From Guadua angustifolia (Eukaryota > Streptophyta > Magnoliopsida > Poales > Poaceae): 64,000 nucleotides of DNA. The number at the start of each line of letters is the position of its first letter. Within the stretch, counting starts at the first letter, position 1. The stretch covers positions 32,198,539 through 32,262,538 of the forward strand of contig CM070501.1 in NCBI GenBank assembly GCA_036346375.1, in the 5' to 3' direction. Shown in pieces: positions 35,270 through 45,696 of this stretch. Both the position numbers and the translations under genes were made by a program. Below the pieces are notes generated by a model that ran no database searches, was not told where the DNA came from, and worked only from the letters and a program-made list of their open reading frames with translations.

Positions 35270-36010
35270 AAGAGGTGCTCGCCACTTTTCTTCTGCAAAC
35301 CGACATCTTCGCTCGAAACCGTCCGATATGCCCTGTCCCTAGGGAGGTGATCGAGCACTCACTCAATGTAGACAAGAAGCTAAGCCTGTCAAGCAGCGGC
35401 TCAGGAGGTTTGCGCAAGATCGCCGCGACGCCATCAGAGAGGAGATCACCAAGCTTCTGGCGGCTAAATTCATAAAAGAAGTTTATCATCCCGATTGGTT
35501 GGCGAATCCGTCCTTGTACGCAAGAAAAATAAAAGTTGGCGATGTGTGTTGACTACACAGATCTCAACAAGGCGTGCCCAAAGGACCCTTTGGTTTACCC
35601 CAGATAGACCGTGGTAGACTCCACCACGTGTGAACTCCGAGTTTCTTGGATGCGACGGTATCACCAAATCTGGTTGAAGGAAGAAGATCGGCAAAATGTC
35701 CTTCATCACGCCATTCGCGCGTGATTGCTATGTCACAATGCCGCTCGTTGAAAACGCCGGCGCGACTTACCAAAGACGCCATCCAAGATCGCTTTCACGC
35801 CCAACCCTGGACGCAACGTGAGGCGACGTGGATCTATGTCGTGGTCAAGACCCGGCGAGGGAAGACCTCACCGATCTAGCCGAGACCTTCGAGAGCTTGC
35901 GAGCCTTCCGGATGAAGCTTAACCCGAAAAGTGTGTTCGCCCTCCGAAACCGCCGTTCATCATATCACACCGTGGAATTGAAGCAAATCCCGAGAAAATC
36001 AACACCATCC
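35270..36010 (+). pseudogene. reverse transcriptase of element 3, degraded
   Basis: Fragments in shifting frames: LLQTDIFARNRPICPVPREVIEHSLNV (35284-35370), KFIKEVYHPDWLANPS (about 35466-35515), CVDYTDLNKACPKDP (about 35545-35590), KMSFITPFARDCYVTMP (about 35694-35745), FRMKLNPKSVFAL (about 35908-35945). The site of the catalytic YVDD box (about 35820-35850) reads TWIYVVVKTR, so the aspartate pair is gone. Confidence 0.8.
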
Positions 36011-37010
36011 TCAAGATGAAGCCGCCGACTTGCCAAAAGACGCCCAAAGCTCACGGATGCATGGTAGCACTTCACGGTTCACCTCCCGCTTGGCGCTGGG
36101 AATGCCGCTTCTTCAAGCTCTTGAAGAAGCAAGACAACTTTCGCGGACCCTCAAGCCCAACAAGCCTTCGAGGACCTAAAGTCGCCCCGACCGCTTCCTC
36201 CGATTTTGGTCGCACCGACACCGTAAGAGTCGCCTGCTTACATAGCGCCACGACCCATGTGGTCAAGGCCGCAATTGTGGTAGAGAGAGAGGAGGCAGGC
36301 ACTCGCAGAGGGTAAACGTCCGCTTACTTTCGGCTGAAGTATTGGGCGAGTCTAAGAGGCGGTACCTCAAGTGCGTAAACTTCAGACGCTGCATCGCTTC
36401 ACCTCTAAGCTTAAGCATTATTTTCAAGAACACCCCGCCTCGATGGTGACATCTTTTCCGATTGGGGAAGTATCGCGAATCGGAGTCCACCGGAAGGATC
36501 GCCAAGTGGGCGGTCGAGTCGAGCATTTGAAATCTCCTTCAAGCCCCGGACGCCATCAAATCCTGTTACCGCCGACTTTCGCCGCCGAGTGGATTGAGAC
36601 ACAAGAGCTCGCACCGTGGAGGCCTCGAGCATCGATTTACGTATTTTACGCCCTCACACCGAATGGTGCGGGCGGGCGTCAGGTCGACTTCTCCGACAGA
36701 GAAAATCTCAAATACATCCTTCAACTCCACTTCCCGGCCAAATAACGCCGCCGAGCACGGTTACCATACATGGGCTTCAGATCGCCATATCGCCGGATCC
36801 GGCGATTGACGGTCGCAGGACTCCTACTAGTAATTAGTCAAGTGCAAAAGAATGGTTGTGCGTGGACGACAAGATGACGGCAGATCGCCAGAGGTGCGCA
36901 AGTCGGAGGACAAGTTCGACGGACTTGAGCTCACCCACGCATACGCCGGATAACGAGATGGCCGACGAGCTCGCCAGTTAGGCTCCGCCGGGCCCCGTTC
37001 CTACCGAGTC
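36011..37010 (+). pseudogene. RNase H regions of element 3, degraded
   Basis: The RT thumb/RNase H side is seen in VAPTD/TVRVACLHSATTHVVKAAIVVERE (36185-36290) and LQTLHRFTSKLKHYFQEHP...VTSFPIGEV (36380-36470). The C-terminal end of the second, plant-type RNase H is visible near 36920-36985 (FDGLELTH... DNEMADELAS). Many indels. Confidence 0.7.
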
Positions 37011-37079
37011 TTCGAGAGGAACTTCACAAGCCGATCGCTAGCCGCCTCATGGAGTCGGGTCACCAGGAGAAACCCGGGC

Positions 37080-38250
37080 GGAAGTGCCGGTCGTTAGTCC
37101 CGACCGACAAAGCCTTACCGATTACCTCCTAAGAGATGAGCTTCAAGATCGCGGTACGAAGTGCCAAGGGCGGCTAAAAGCTACACGGTGGTCGGGAGGA
37201 ACTTTTTCAAAGAGCGCTCCTAATCTTAAGGCGATGCATATCGAGCAAGACGGAGGGCCCTCCTTAAAGAGATTCACTCGATTTGCGGACACCACGCGCA
37301 TCTAGTACTGTCGGCAAAGCCTACCGGCAAGGATTCTTTGGCCGATCATCGCCACAGACGCGAGGACATCGCGGCGCACTGTGAGGGCCGCCAATTTTTG
37401 CCCGACAAATTACATACCGGGCGCAGAGCCGCAAACCATTCCGATCACCGCCATTCGCGTCCGGGGCTTGACATCGCTTGCCATCAAGAAGACCTGTGGT
37501 GGGTTCGCTTCTCTTCGCTATCGACAAGTTCACCAAGTGGATCGAGGCCAAGCCGCTGCAACCATCACCGCGATCAAAGCCGAGAGTTTTTTCAAGAAAT
37601 CGCCGTTAGATTTGGCGTGTTTAATAGAATCATCACCGACAACCGCGCCAATTTAGAAGTGAAGAATTCCAAGATCGTGCGAGGCCCTAGGGATCAAAAT
37701 CGCTGGCCTCGTGGGACACCCACGAGCAACGGCAGTTGAGCGAGCCAATGGCATGGTGCTACAAGGCCCGAAGCCGTAATAGTCGACTCGCTCAAGCCAG
37801 ACGCAGCTGCAGTGGTTAAAAGAATTGCCTTCGTGCTCGGGGCCGAGAACTACCAGCAGGCTACCGGCAACACCTTTTTTCCCCGGTGTACGGTTCGAGG
37901 CGGTCCTACCCACCGAGCTAACATTCGGATCACACCGGTCCGAACTACAGAGAAGCCGAGTCGAAGAAAACCGATTGAGGACCTCGACAAGCCGGAAGAG
38001 GCTAGAGACGTCAGATCCATCCGCCGGCCAAATACCTCCAAGGTCTCAGACGCTACCACGATCAAATATCCGGCCGCCTTCTAAAGGAGATCCGTTCTTA
38101 GAAAGAATCGAAGGTTGAGCATAAGCTCTCCCAAAGTTGGGAAGGTCCTTACATCATTGACGAGGTGAAAGCGCCCAGAGCCTATCGACTCAACGTGAAG
38201 ACGGCGTCGACTCGGCAACACCGAACATAGAACAGCCACGCCGCTTACAC
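37080..38250 (+). pseudogene. integrase of element 3, degraded
   Basis: Recognised pieces: HHCC finger remnants around 37260-37420 (CGHHA-like and FLPDKLH), DDE core pieces GLDIA (37465), FVAIDKFTKWIEAK-like (37515-37555), EFFQEIAVRFGVFNRIITDN (37585-37645) and the end block HKLSQSWEGPYIIDEVKAPRAYRL (38118-38192). Multiple frameshifts. The last residues precede about 7.4 kb of non-coding DNA. Confidence 0.75.
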
Positions 38251-38810
38251 TTGAAATATGCATTCCATCGATCGTTGTAATCCTAGCTGCTTTTGACTTC
38301 CTCGCCACCGACACTCAAGTGAGCAAGAAGTCGGGGCTACCAATCACCTAACAAAGGTCCTAATGCAAACGCTACCCTCGCTTCATGACTAAAATTTGTT
38401 GCTTTTTTCCTTAGCAATCATGACTAAATTCTAAAACCATTAACCTCAAGTAGCAAATTCAACGATGGGGCATAGTCGCTGAGTACATGTTCAACAGCTT
38501 AGCCATACGCTTCTGGGCTACGCCAATGTAATGGAATATTCAAACAAAAGACATTGCGACATCGGATAGAACCGTAGGCCATAGTTCACATATTTTGTTC
38601 ATATGTATATATATGTTGCCACAAGATCGAACATTATGTCCGATCGCATGTTTTCCCACAAAAGTCCTTCCTAAAAGCATCCAAACCTACGCAGCATGGC
38701 GGGCTCGAGCCAAAGCCCTTGCGAGGGCGTCAGCGACCTCGACAAGAGCCAGAACGACCTCGAGGAAGACCTCCAGGGCGGCGGCGTCGCGGGCGGCGGC
38801 CTCCTCCTCC
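38251..38810 (+). other. 3' internal non-coding DNA of element 3 (left of the solo LTR)
   Basis: No plus-strand coding. The last 120 bp are coding-like on the minus strand as the end of the small antisense ORF. Confidence 0.5.
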
Positions 38811-39828
38811 GCCGCTGTAAGTTCAACCTTCACTAGTTATGGTTTTGGTGTTAATGACAAATCTAATCATGTGTTAATGACAAATCTAATCGTGCGTTAA
38901 TGACAAATCCAATATTAAGCTTGATACCCTAATGCGATATTGTTATTAATGACTAATCTTATATCGAGACTAACATGTTTGTTTAGAATATCTTTTGATT
39001 AGTCTCATCGCATGGAAAAATGGAAAACCCAAGGTATGTTTGCATATTCATCTTAATATTAGTTGCATACTTTGGAGTCAAGTTAAAGTATGAATATCCC
39101 CGTTATATTAACCACAAAATGTGCATCATGTTTCCCAATCCATATACTACATGGATGCACACACTTAGGGGGAGTATATGAAAACTTGTGTAGTTAATAT
39201 ATACTCATATCAATTTAAATGATAATTTAAATTGAGTTCATTTGTCTTGTTAATTATTAAAGAACATTTCATCATGTGTTGATGGTGTTTCTTGATTAAT
39301 TGAGGACAAATGAATAGTTCTTAAGTATAATAAAGCATGAGTTGCATTATTGTACTTAAGACACAATTAAATCATTTCAATTGATTTAGGTTGTGCTCAA
39401 TTGATCTAAAGGCATCCATTATGTGTTAATGGAGTGCAAGAGATAATTGAGACAACCATGCATCTTGGACTAACTATTTGTATGAGTTGTGATTAAGTTA
39501 GGTCCAAAGATGGATGAGATGATGAGAACGGGACAAGGACGCCATCATGAGTTGATGGGCGCCAAGAGTGGATCCCAAGAGGAGTCGAGTAGAGATCCCG
39601 GGAATATCAAAGTGATGATCATAAAGACCCCAAAGGGGATTGCTTATAAGGCGTGCGAAGGTATAATTAGATAGGCTAAGGACTTTTGTAGTCTTTGAGT
39701 CTAAGGTTTTATCGCTGCTATTAAGAGGGTCGCCCTTTGCTTGAGCTTCATCATGTGTTGGTGATCTCATTCCGTGTTCACTCAAGCTCAACCATTTGGA
39801 TTTGGTTTTTGCATTTGGTTTAACCATT

Positions 39829-40275
39829 TGGCATGTGTTGCGAATGGGTTAAACTTATGCTTGGTTGCATTTGGTTTTCGCATAATGCTTTGATTTGCAT
39901 GTGTTGCAAGAAGTGATAAGCTAGTGCGTTGGCTTTTGCGTGAAGTTCACTTTTGCATGTGTTGCATTAGTTGAAGCTTCATGCTTTGGTTTCGCAAAAC
40001 AATCTTTCTTAAAACCGTGTGGTTGCTTGGAGCTAAGTTTTGCATGTGTTGCAAAAGGAGAGAGCTCAAGCATGATTTTATGTTGTGTGTTTGTATGGAG
40101 CTAGAGGCTTGCATGTGTTGCGAGTAAAGAGCTCATACGTATGGTTTTGGTTTTAGTCGAAGTTTGATTTGTGGTTGCATTGAACTAGAGAATTGCATGT
40201 GTTGCAATTAGAGAGTTCATGCACCTTGATTTAATGTTGCTTGGAGCTAGACTTTTGCATGTGTTGCAAAGAGTA
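39829..40275 (+). repeat. GCATGTGTTGC motif array in the solo LTR
   Basis: Seven copies of GCATGTGTTGC[AG] occur at intervals of about 60-85 bp, near 39829, 39895, 39953, 40037, 40109, 40193 and 40255. Spacers vary but share AGAGCTC and GCTTGG-like words. More copies, exact or near, lie at 41124-41290, downstream of the TATA box. Confidence 0.85.
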
Positions 40276-41054
40276 GTGCTCAAGCATGAAATGTGTTTAT
40301 TATGCTATTTGCAAGTTCACAGCGAATAAACCGAGGTTTATGAGTCCTAATCCCGAGAGCATGTGAGTGGGGCTTGCAACGGGAGTTGGCAAGTTGACCG
40401 GGTCTTGTGTTGACCTTCACATGGCTAGAGGGATTAATCTCATAAACTCGAGTTTGATTTGCTTAACACGTTTTGCAAATAGTTCTCGAGTCGATTGTGA
40501 AATGTGTTTTCGCAATTTGAGTTGAATTCTTTGAGCATGGTTTGAATTGGTGCAAATATGTTTTGCTTGTGTATGATCATGTGTTGATCACTTGATGGCT
40601 CAAAGAATGTTGTTTGGGTTTTCGGAGAGAAAGTTTTCAAAGAATCTGAGCCGAGTCGCTTAGCGGCGGACCGACTCGTCCGGCTGGACCGGCCAAGGGC
40701 TTGACCGGCCCCCCCCGGCTGACTTTTTCCAAGATATGTTGTTGTGGCAATTGGTCTGGCGGTGCGACCGCCCGTCCGGCCGGATCGCCGGCTGCATGTT
40801 TGATCTGGCCAGATCATGTGCCATTTTTCCAGAGGAGTTATTTTCGTGGTTTGCTCGTTTTGCTCAAGGTCGGACCGGCCGCCATGTGTGACCGGCCAGA
40901 GGCACCCGTCTTGTGATGGTGCGACCGCCGTAATCTGATCGGTTTTCCGACCGCTGGTCTATGAGGACCGGTCGGATCGTGAGGTCCGGTCCGACCGGAT
41001 TTTGGCTGATTTTTCCTGTTTCGACCCCCAACGGCTAGTTTTCTTGTGGGGGGC

Positions 41055-41062
41055 TATAAATA
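41055..41062 (+). promoter_or_regulatory. TATA box of the solo LTR
   Basis: TATAAATA within GGGGGGCTATAAATACCCCC, about 800 bp before the LTR end. The same context is found in the minus copy at 58203-58196, so this is likely the U3 core promoter. Confidence 0.7.
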
Positions 41063-41855
41063 CCCCCTTGGGGGGTTGGGGCTGAGTGTTGTTGCTGTGT
41101 TTAAGGTTTTGGGTGAGGTGTTGAATGTGTTGCACACTCCCATTTGATTCTTGAGCTTAAGAGTGAGACTAATTGCATTTGTTGCAATTAGGAAGTGGTT
41201 TGGGTACCTCTTGTGCATGTGTTGCACTTGAGGGATGCCTTGTGCATGTGTTGCACTTGGTGATCACCGGTTGCGCATTTGTTGTGCTCGGTGAGGTTCA
41301 AGCGAAGGAGCGGCTTATTACTCTTGGAGGTTGCCGACCTCTAGACGGCGAGGCGTCGGCGCGGAGCTCTCGAGGTGTGAGAAGCCCCAAGTTTGTGAAG
41401 GTTCGGTTGAGCCTACGCTACGAGCGTGAAAACCACGCCTAGTGGAAAGAGGCGGTGCTCGAGCGAGCCGGTCCAAGTGTGGGCTAGCCTCAACGTGGAC
41501 TAGGGGAGACCAAGAAGTCTCCAACACCACTTAAAAAACATCGGTTGTCCCTTGTCTCTTTACGCTCAAGTATTTATCTTTGCATATTATTGATTGCTTG
41601 AATGCATTAGAATTGCTTAGTGTAAATTGTTTATTCAATATAGCAATTCTAGTTTAGAGATATAAATTAGTTAGTGCACTAGTGAGCCTAGTTGATTTAG
41701 GCCTTAATTGTCAAAACCGAGTTTATCGCTTCCGCATTATAATTGTGTAGGTTTTGACATAGGGGTTGATTAGAGCGAATTGATTAGTGAGCGATTGAAT
41801 TTTGTAAATCGCCTATTCACCCCCCCTCTAGGCGCACCCTCGACCCTACAGCCGC

Positions 41856-44800
41856 CAGCTCCGCAAGGATGAGGTCGTAATCCGCCCAAAGCTCCTCCTC
41901 GGTGACTTCCGGGGCAGGGTCGTCGTCCCCAAAGCCGAAGACCAGCGGCAGGGGAGAGGCTGGAGCACCTTCACCATCAGGAGCAACGGAGCTTGATGAA
42001 GACGCCATCGGAAGCAAGAAGACGAGAGGGCGAAAGCAAGAAGAATGGGCGATCGCGACCGATAGCAGAACGCCTCTAAATACAAGCTCGAAGGCAACAA
42101 ATACAAGCCGCACTATTACGGAAGTTGGAACGCCTCTGACAACGCATGGGCACCGAGGCAGTGATTAAAACCCACTAGCATCGGGGGGCTGAACGAGGTG
42201 CCAGCGAGGCATGACGCAAGGAATAATCCTCTGCACGGTGAGGCCGCCATGACCAACAAAGAATAGCCAGAGAAAAGTAATTATTACAAGTTCAAGTCAA
42301 CATTAGTCAAGGGTCCAACTCTAAATTCTCCACCAAAGAGGAGGCCACGCTCCGGACTTCTTCAAAAGGGCAAGCAGCTTTTGATCGTCGTCAACAGACA
42401 AAGCGGCCCTCCTTAATGATCTCTAGCTCCACCCCGGATAGAGTGACTTTACGATGGCTAACACTGGCCGGGCGCTTGTCGCCGACGCCTCGGATATGAG
42501 CCCCGAGCCTTTCAGACCTGGCCGATAGCAACGAGAGAGCTCGTCATCGCCGCCCAGCCAGCCTCCTCCAGTATGCAGAACTCGCCATCCCTTTGATGGA
42601 GTCACGAAACTTGCCGTGAAGCTCATGAGCAACTCTCACCTCCCTCTTGGGCGCTAACTTGCTCCTCCGACTCCTTCTGACCATCGTGATACCCCGGTGA
42701 TCGCTATGAGAAACATTATTAACGCGGGGACACGGTCTTGAGGAGATAAGCACCTTCCAGCCTCGCAGCAGCCGAAGCGTTGTCACTTAGGGCCCGGCTT
42801 CAGAGTCCTTCAACGGTTGGATCTGTTCACGGTGAATGCTCTCCAACTCCCGTGCCACTGAGTTGTGGGCCCGTGGTCTCGAGACTCCTGAGTCTTGCAA
42901 CGCCTGGTCTCGATCATGGAAGCTCAAACCGAGAGGCAAGGTCGGGGACAATGAGGGCCACCACGAACTGAAGGAAGATAAAGCACTCACCTTGGATTGC
43001 CTCGGCCAAGGCCCGACTTGGGTCCAAAGCTCCACCGCTTAGCCTCGCCTCACGCCGACACGCCCAAGTTGGCTTCAGACTCAGACTCCTCACCTTGGGA
43101 AGTATTTCCTTGAGGAGCTGCCCTCTCCTGAGCTGCCTCAAATACCGAAGAACACCGAGAATGAGTGATGTGTGCCGCCGAGGTAAACATAAGGAAGGGC
43201 CGACACCACCCGACCACTTGGCGCCCGAGAAGCGTTCAGTAAAGTTCTCTCTCTTCTCGTCCCTCACCGAAAGCCTTCCATTTGTCCTCATGGCTAACGA
43301 AGATCCGGGGAAGGTTGGGAGCCGGAGGCGCCGGGGTCGCTTGGGGATCTCCCACGGTGGCGAGGGCGAATATCGGCGCCCGGCCGCTTCCTCTCGAGGC
43401 GAGTGGTTGCCCCGAATCGCTTGGACTCGGCGGCATCAGAAGCCAGCGCTGGCTTGTTCCCGACGCAGAATCGCCACCGCCAGGCTCTGGATTTGGCGGC
43501 GAAATGTCTCCTCCTTCGCTCACTCCGCCAGGGAGTGTGGCAGGAGGGGCCTTCAGGGGGATTCCCATCCTTGGCGCCCTGACCGCCAAGAACAGTTTGA
43601 GCATGTGACAAGGGAAGAGGAGCAAAGGGGGAAAAGTAGAGACCAACCTGTCCAATCTCCTTATCTTCGCTTTCGGCAGCCCCTTCCGAGTGGACGAACC
43701 GCTCGGGGACGGGTCCGAGGCTGCTTGGGTTCTGGACGGCCGGGCGGCGACTTCTTGATGTACGCCCCCAATGGCCTCCGGGTGGACGGACCCGCGGGAG
43801 CGAGTGGCGCCGACCCCGCCGACAACTCCCTGAGGCAAGCTCCTTCCTTTGGCGCTCGGCTCCGCCGCCCGTCTGCAGAGCGCTTTTGCCGACACCGGCA
43901 AGAAGAGGCGCGGCGAAGCGGGGATCTGAGGAAAAGGCCACCCGATCTCGCGACAAACCAAGGAACGAAATTAAGCGGCAGACGGCGAGACGACGGAGAA
44001 ACCGACACGAGGGCATAACGCCACCGCAGCGGCGGATTCGCCAAGCAAAAGGCGCCGGAGTGGGGCGGAGGATTGAGACGTCCCGAGCCGAGGTCGCTTA
44101 TTCGGATCACGAGTAACTCCCGATCGATGGCCTCGGCAACCTCCCCGCGTCGGGTCGTCCTCCCAGACTGCACCCCAAAAATACCCGCTCCTTAATGGGT
44201 CAGACCGGCGGACGGCGGTTGGAAAGGATCCCAACGCCACCAATCCCGCTTTTAAGCGGGAGATCGTGGTGAGGAGTTCGCTCACCGCCCCATCTCGTGT
44301 TTCTGGAGGAACCGCGGTCCAAGAAGGGACACTCTTGGCCTCCCGAGAAGGACTAAGGTGGCTCGAGGTTGGCGCAGAGAACCACTCGCGGTGCCACCCC
44401 TTGTTCGAGGTCCCGGCGGGATGGCGAATAGATCTTCCTCGCCTGCCCCTCACCAAAGCCGCTCTAACCGCTTTAGGCGAACTCCCGCCTGGAAGGGCTT
44501 GAGAAGAAAAAGGTGGCGGAAAAGGTTGAAATGCTGCGAATCCCAAGATACGCCGCAGAGGTGGATGAAGACGGCGATGTGAAGGATGGAGTTGGGATTC
44601 AGTGGACCAATTCGACCAGAGTAGGAAAGAAGCCCGCTGAAGAAACCGCCACGGAAGCCCAACCGCTACCGAAGAAGGATTCAAGACTACGATTTCTCGC
44701 AATGAGGGGCGGGTAGAACTCACCGCAGTCGGGCAAGGCCGACGAGTCGCCAAGCATCACCCCCATGGTGACCATCGATCCAAATGCGCCCGCCAACGTG

Positions 44801-45140
44801 GAAGGGACCCAATCGTGGCCGGGCAGCAACAGGACCTCGGGAGGCGGGTTCGCATTTCGGGACGACATTGGTGACTCAAGGAGCGTAAAGCGGCGGCGGC
44901 TAACCCTAGTAGTGGAGCTCACGGAAGGACGATGGGTTTCGAGACGAAGAGGCGAGAGCGCGAGAAGGGATTGATTCGGGCGCGCCCCGGGGACTATAAA
45001 GGCGCGCAATTCCGCGGAGGTAGGGCCCGCTGCTACTAAGTTTGACCAGGTACGACTTGCCCAGATTGGCTCGCGCCCGCAACGCGGCCCCATGCCGATC
45101 GATATCTGGTGCCGCAAGACGGAGTCAAACATTGGGGGAC
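41856..45140 (+). other. 3' internal DNA of element 3 (right of the solo LTR)
   Basis: Non-coding for the element strand. It holds antisense ORF sequence on the minus strand (small one to 42008, large one 44760-43240). 42200-43200 has no clear frame. Confidence 0.5.
43240..44760 (-). pseudogene. large antisense ORF of element 3 (putative gypsy-type transposon domain)
   Basis: Minus-strand frames between 44760 and 43240 match the antisense ORF of element 2: NPNSILHIAVFIHLCGVS and HFNLFRHLFLLKPF (44620-44470), TSNKGWHREWFSAPTSS (about 44400), ISRLKAGLVALGSFPTAV (about 44250), RSGYFWGAVWEDDPTR (44190-44140). A Gly/Pro/Ser-rich region follows to about 43240. Frameshifts near 44460 and 44100 break it. 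Opposite in strand to gag-pol of the same element. Confidence 0.75.
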
Positions 45141-45515
45141 CCAAATCCAAGGTACGCTCCATGATGAGCCGACTGCCGTACATGTACGGGTACCACTCGG
45201 CCAAGAGCCAAATGGTGGCGCGCTCCATGACGAGCCACGCTATGCAATCGGCATGTCTGCATAGGCGCCATCGCACCCAAATCCAAGGTACGCCCATGAT
45301 GAGCCGATCGCCAGACATGTACGGTACCACTCGCCAAGAGCCAAATGGTGGCGCGCTTCCATGACGAGCCACGCTATGCAATCGGCATGTCCAGATATAG
45401 GCGCCATCGCACTCCAAATCCAAGGTACGCCCATGATGAGCCGATCGCCGATATGTACGGGTACCACTCGCCAAGAGCCAAATGGTGGCGCGCCCGTGAA
45501 CGAAGCCACGCTATG
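45141..45515 (+). repeat. 136-137 bp tandem array near the 3' LTR of element 3
   Basis: About 2.75 units start at 45141, 45277 and 45414 with CCAAATCCAAGGTACGC and contain ATGATGAGCCGA, TGTACGGGTACCACTCG and AGAGCCAAATGGTGGCGCGC. Units are very similar, much less decayed than the pol region, so the amplification is recent. Confidence 0.92.
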
Positions 45516-45696
45516 CCCCTAAGATGACCAAAGCGAGGCACCTTCCTACCGAAACCGGGAGAGTCCGACGAAGCTGTCGAGGAAATTGAGTCCATCGCGA
45601 CCTCCCCGTCAACACACCCAACGGCGAGAAACAGCCACCGCAGGCAAAGGGCAGACCCTCACAGGACGGCTCGGTCACGAAGCACTCGGGGGCTAC

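Larger units (their letters stand above)
38816..41850 (+). mobile_element. 3.0-kb solo LTR with 5-bp TSD
   Basis: Starts TGTAAGTTCAACCTTCACTAG, ends CCTCGACCCTACA (TG...CA), 3035 bp. It is flanked by the exact 5-bp repeat GCCGC at 38811-38815 and 41851-41855. It has no ORF, no primer-binding site and no second LTR, so it is a solo LTR left by LTR-LTR recombination. The end region CCTATTCACCCCCCCTCTAGGCG resembles 3' ends of some long copia (SIRE/Maximus-like) LTRs; that assignment is from memory and uncertain. A minus-strand copy is at 57413-60671 and an old half copy at 22048. Confidence 0.93.
38687..42008 (-). pseudogene. small antisense ORF of element 3, split by a solo LTR
   Basis: On the minus strand an ATG at 42008 opens MASSSSSVAPDGEG...GFGDDDPAPEVTEEELWADYD and is interrupted at 41851 by the solo LTR. 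With the LTR and one TSD copy set aside, the frame continues from 38810 to a TAG at 38689-38687, exactly 94 codons including stop, with an Ala/Glu-rich tail of helical character. It lies between integrase and the larger antisense ORF and is opposite in strand to gag-pol. No family recognised. Confidence 0.6.

Noticed and set aside
39829..40275. The TTGCATGTGTTGCAA array as a CRISPR array
   Set aside because: Spacing is irregular, the repeat is short and variable at its edges, and it lies in an LTR of a plant genome with no cas gene.
38816..41850. The 3-kb unit as a complete large retrotransposon derivative with its own internal domain
   Set aside because: No primer-binding site, no polypurine tract and no internal LTR repeat were seen; TG...CA ends with a direct 5-bp TSD fit a solo LTR better.
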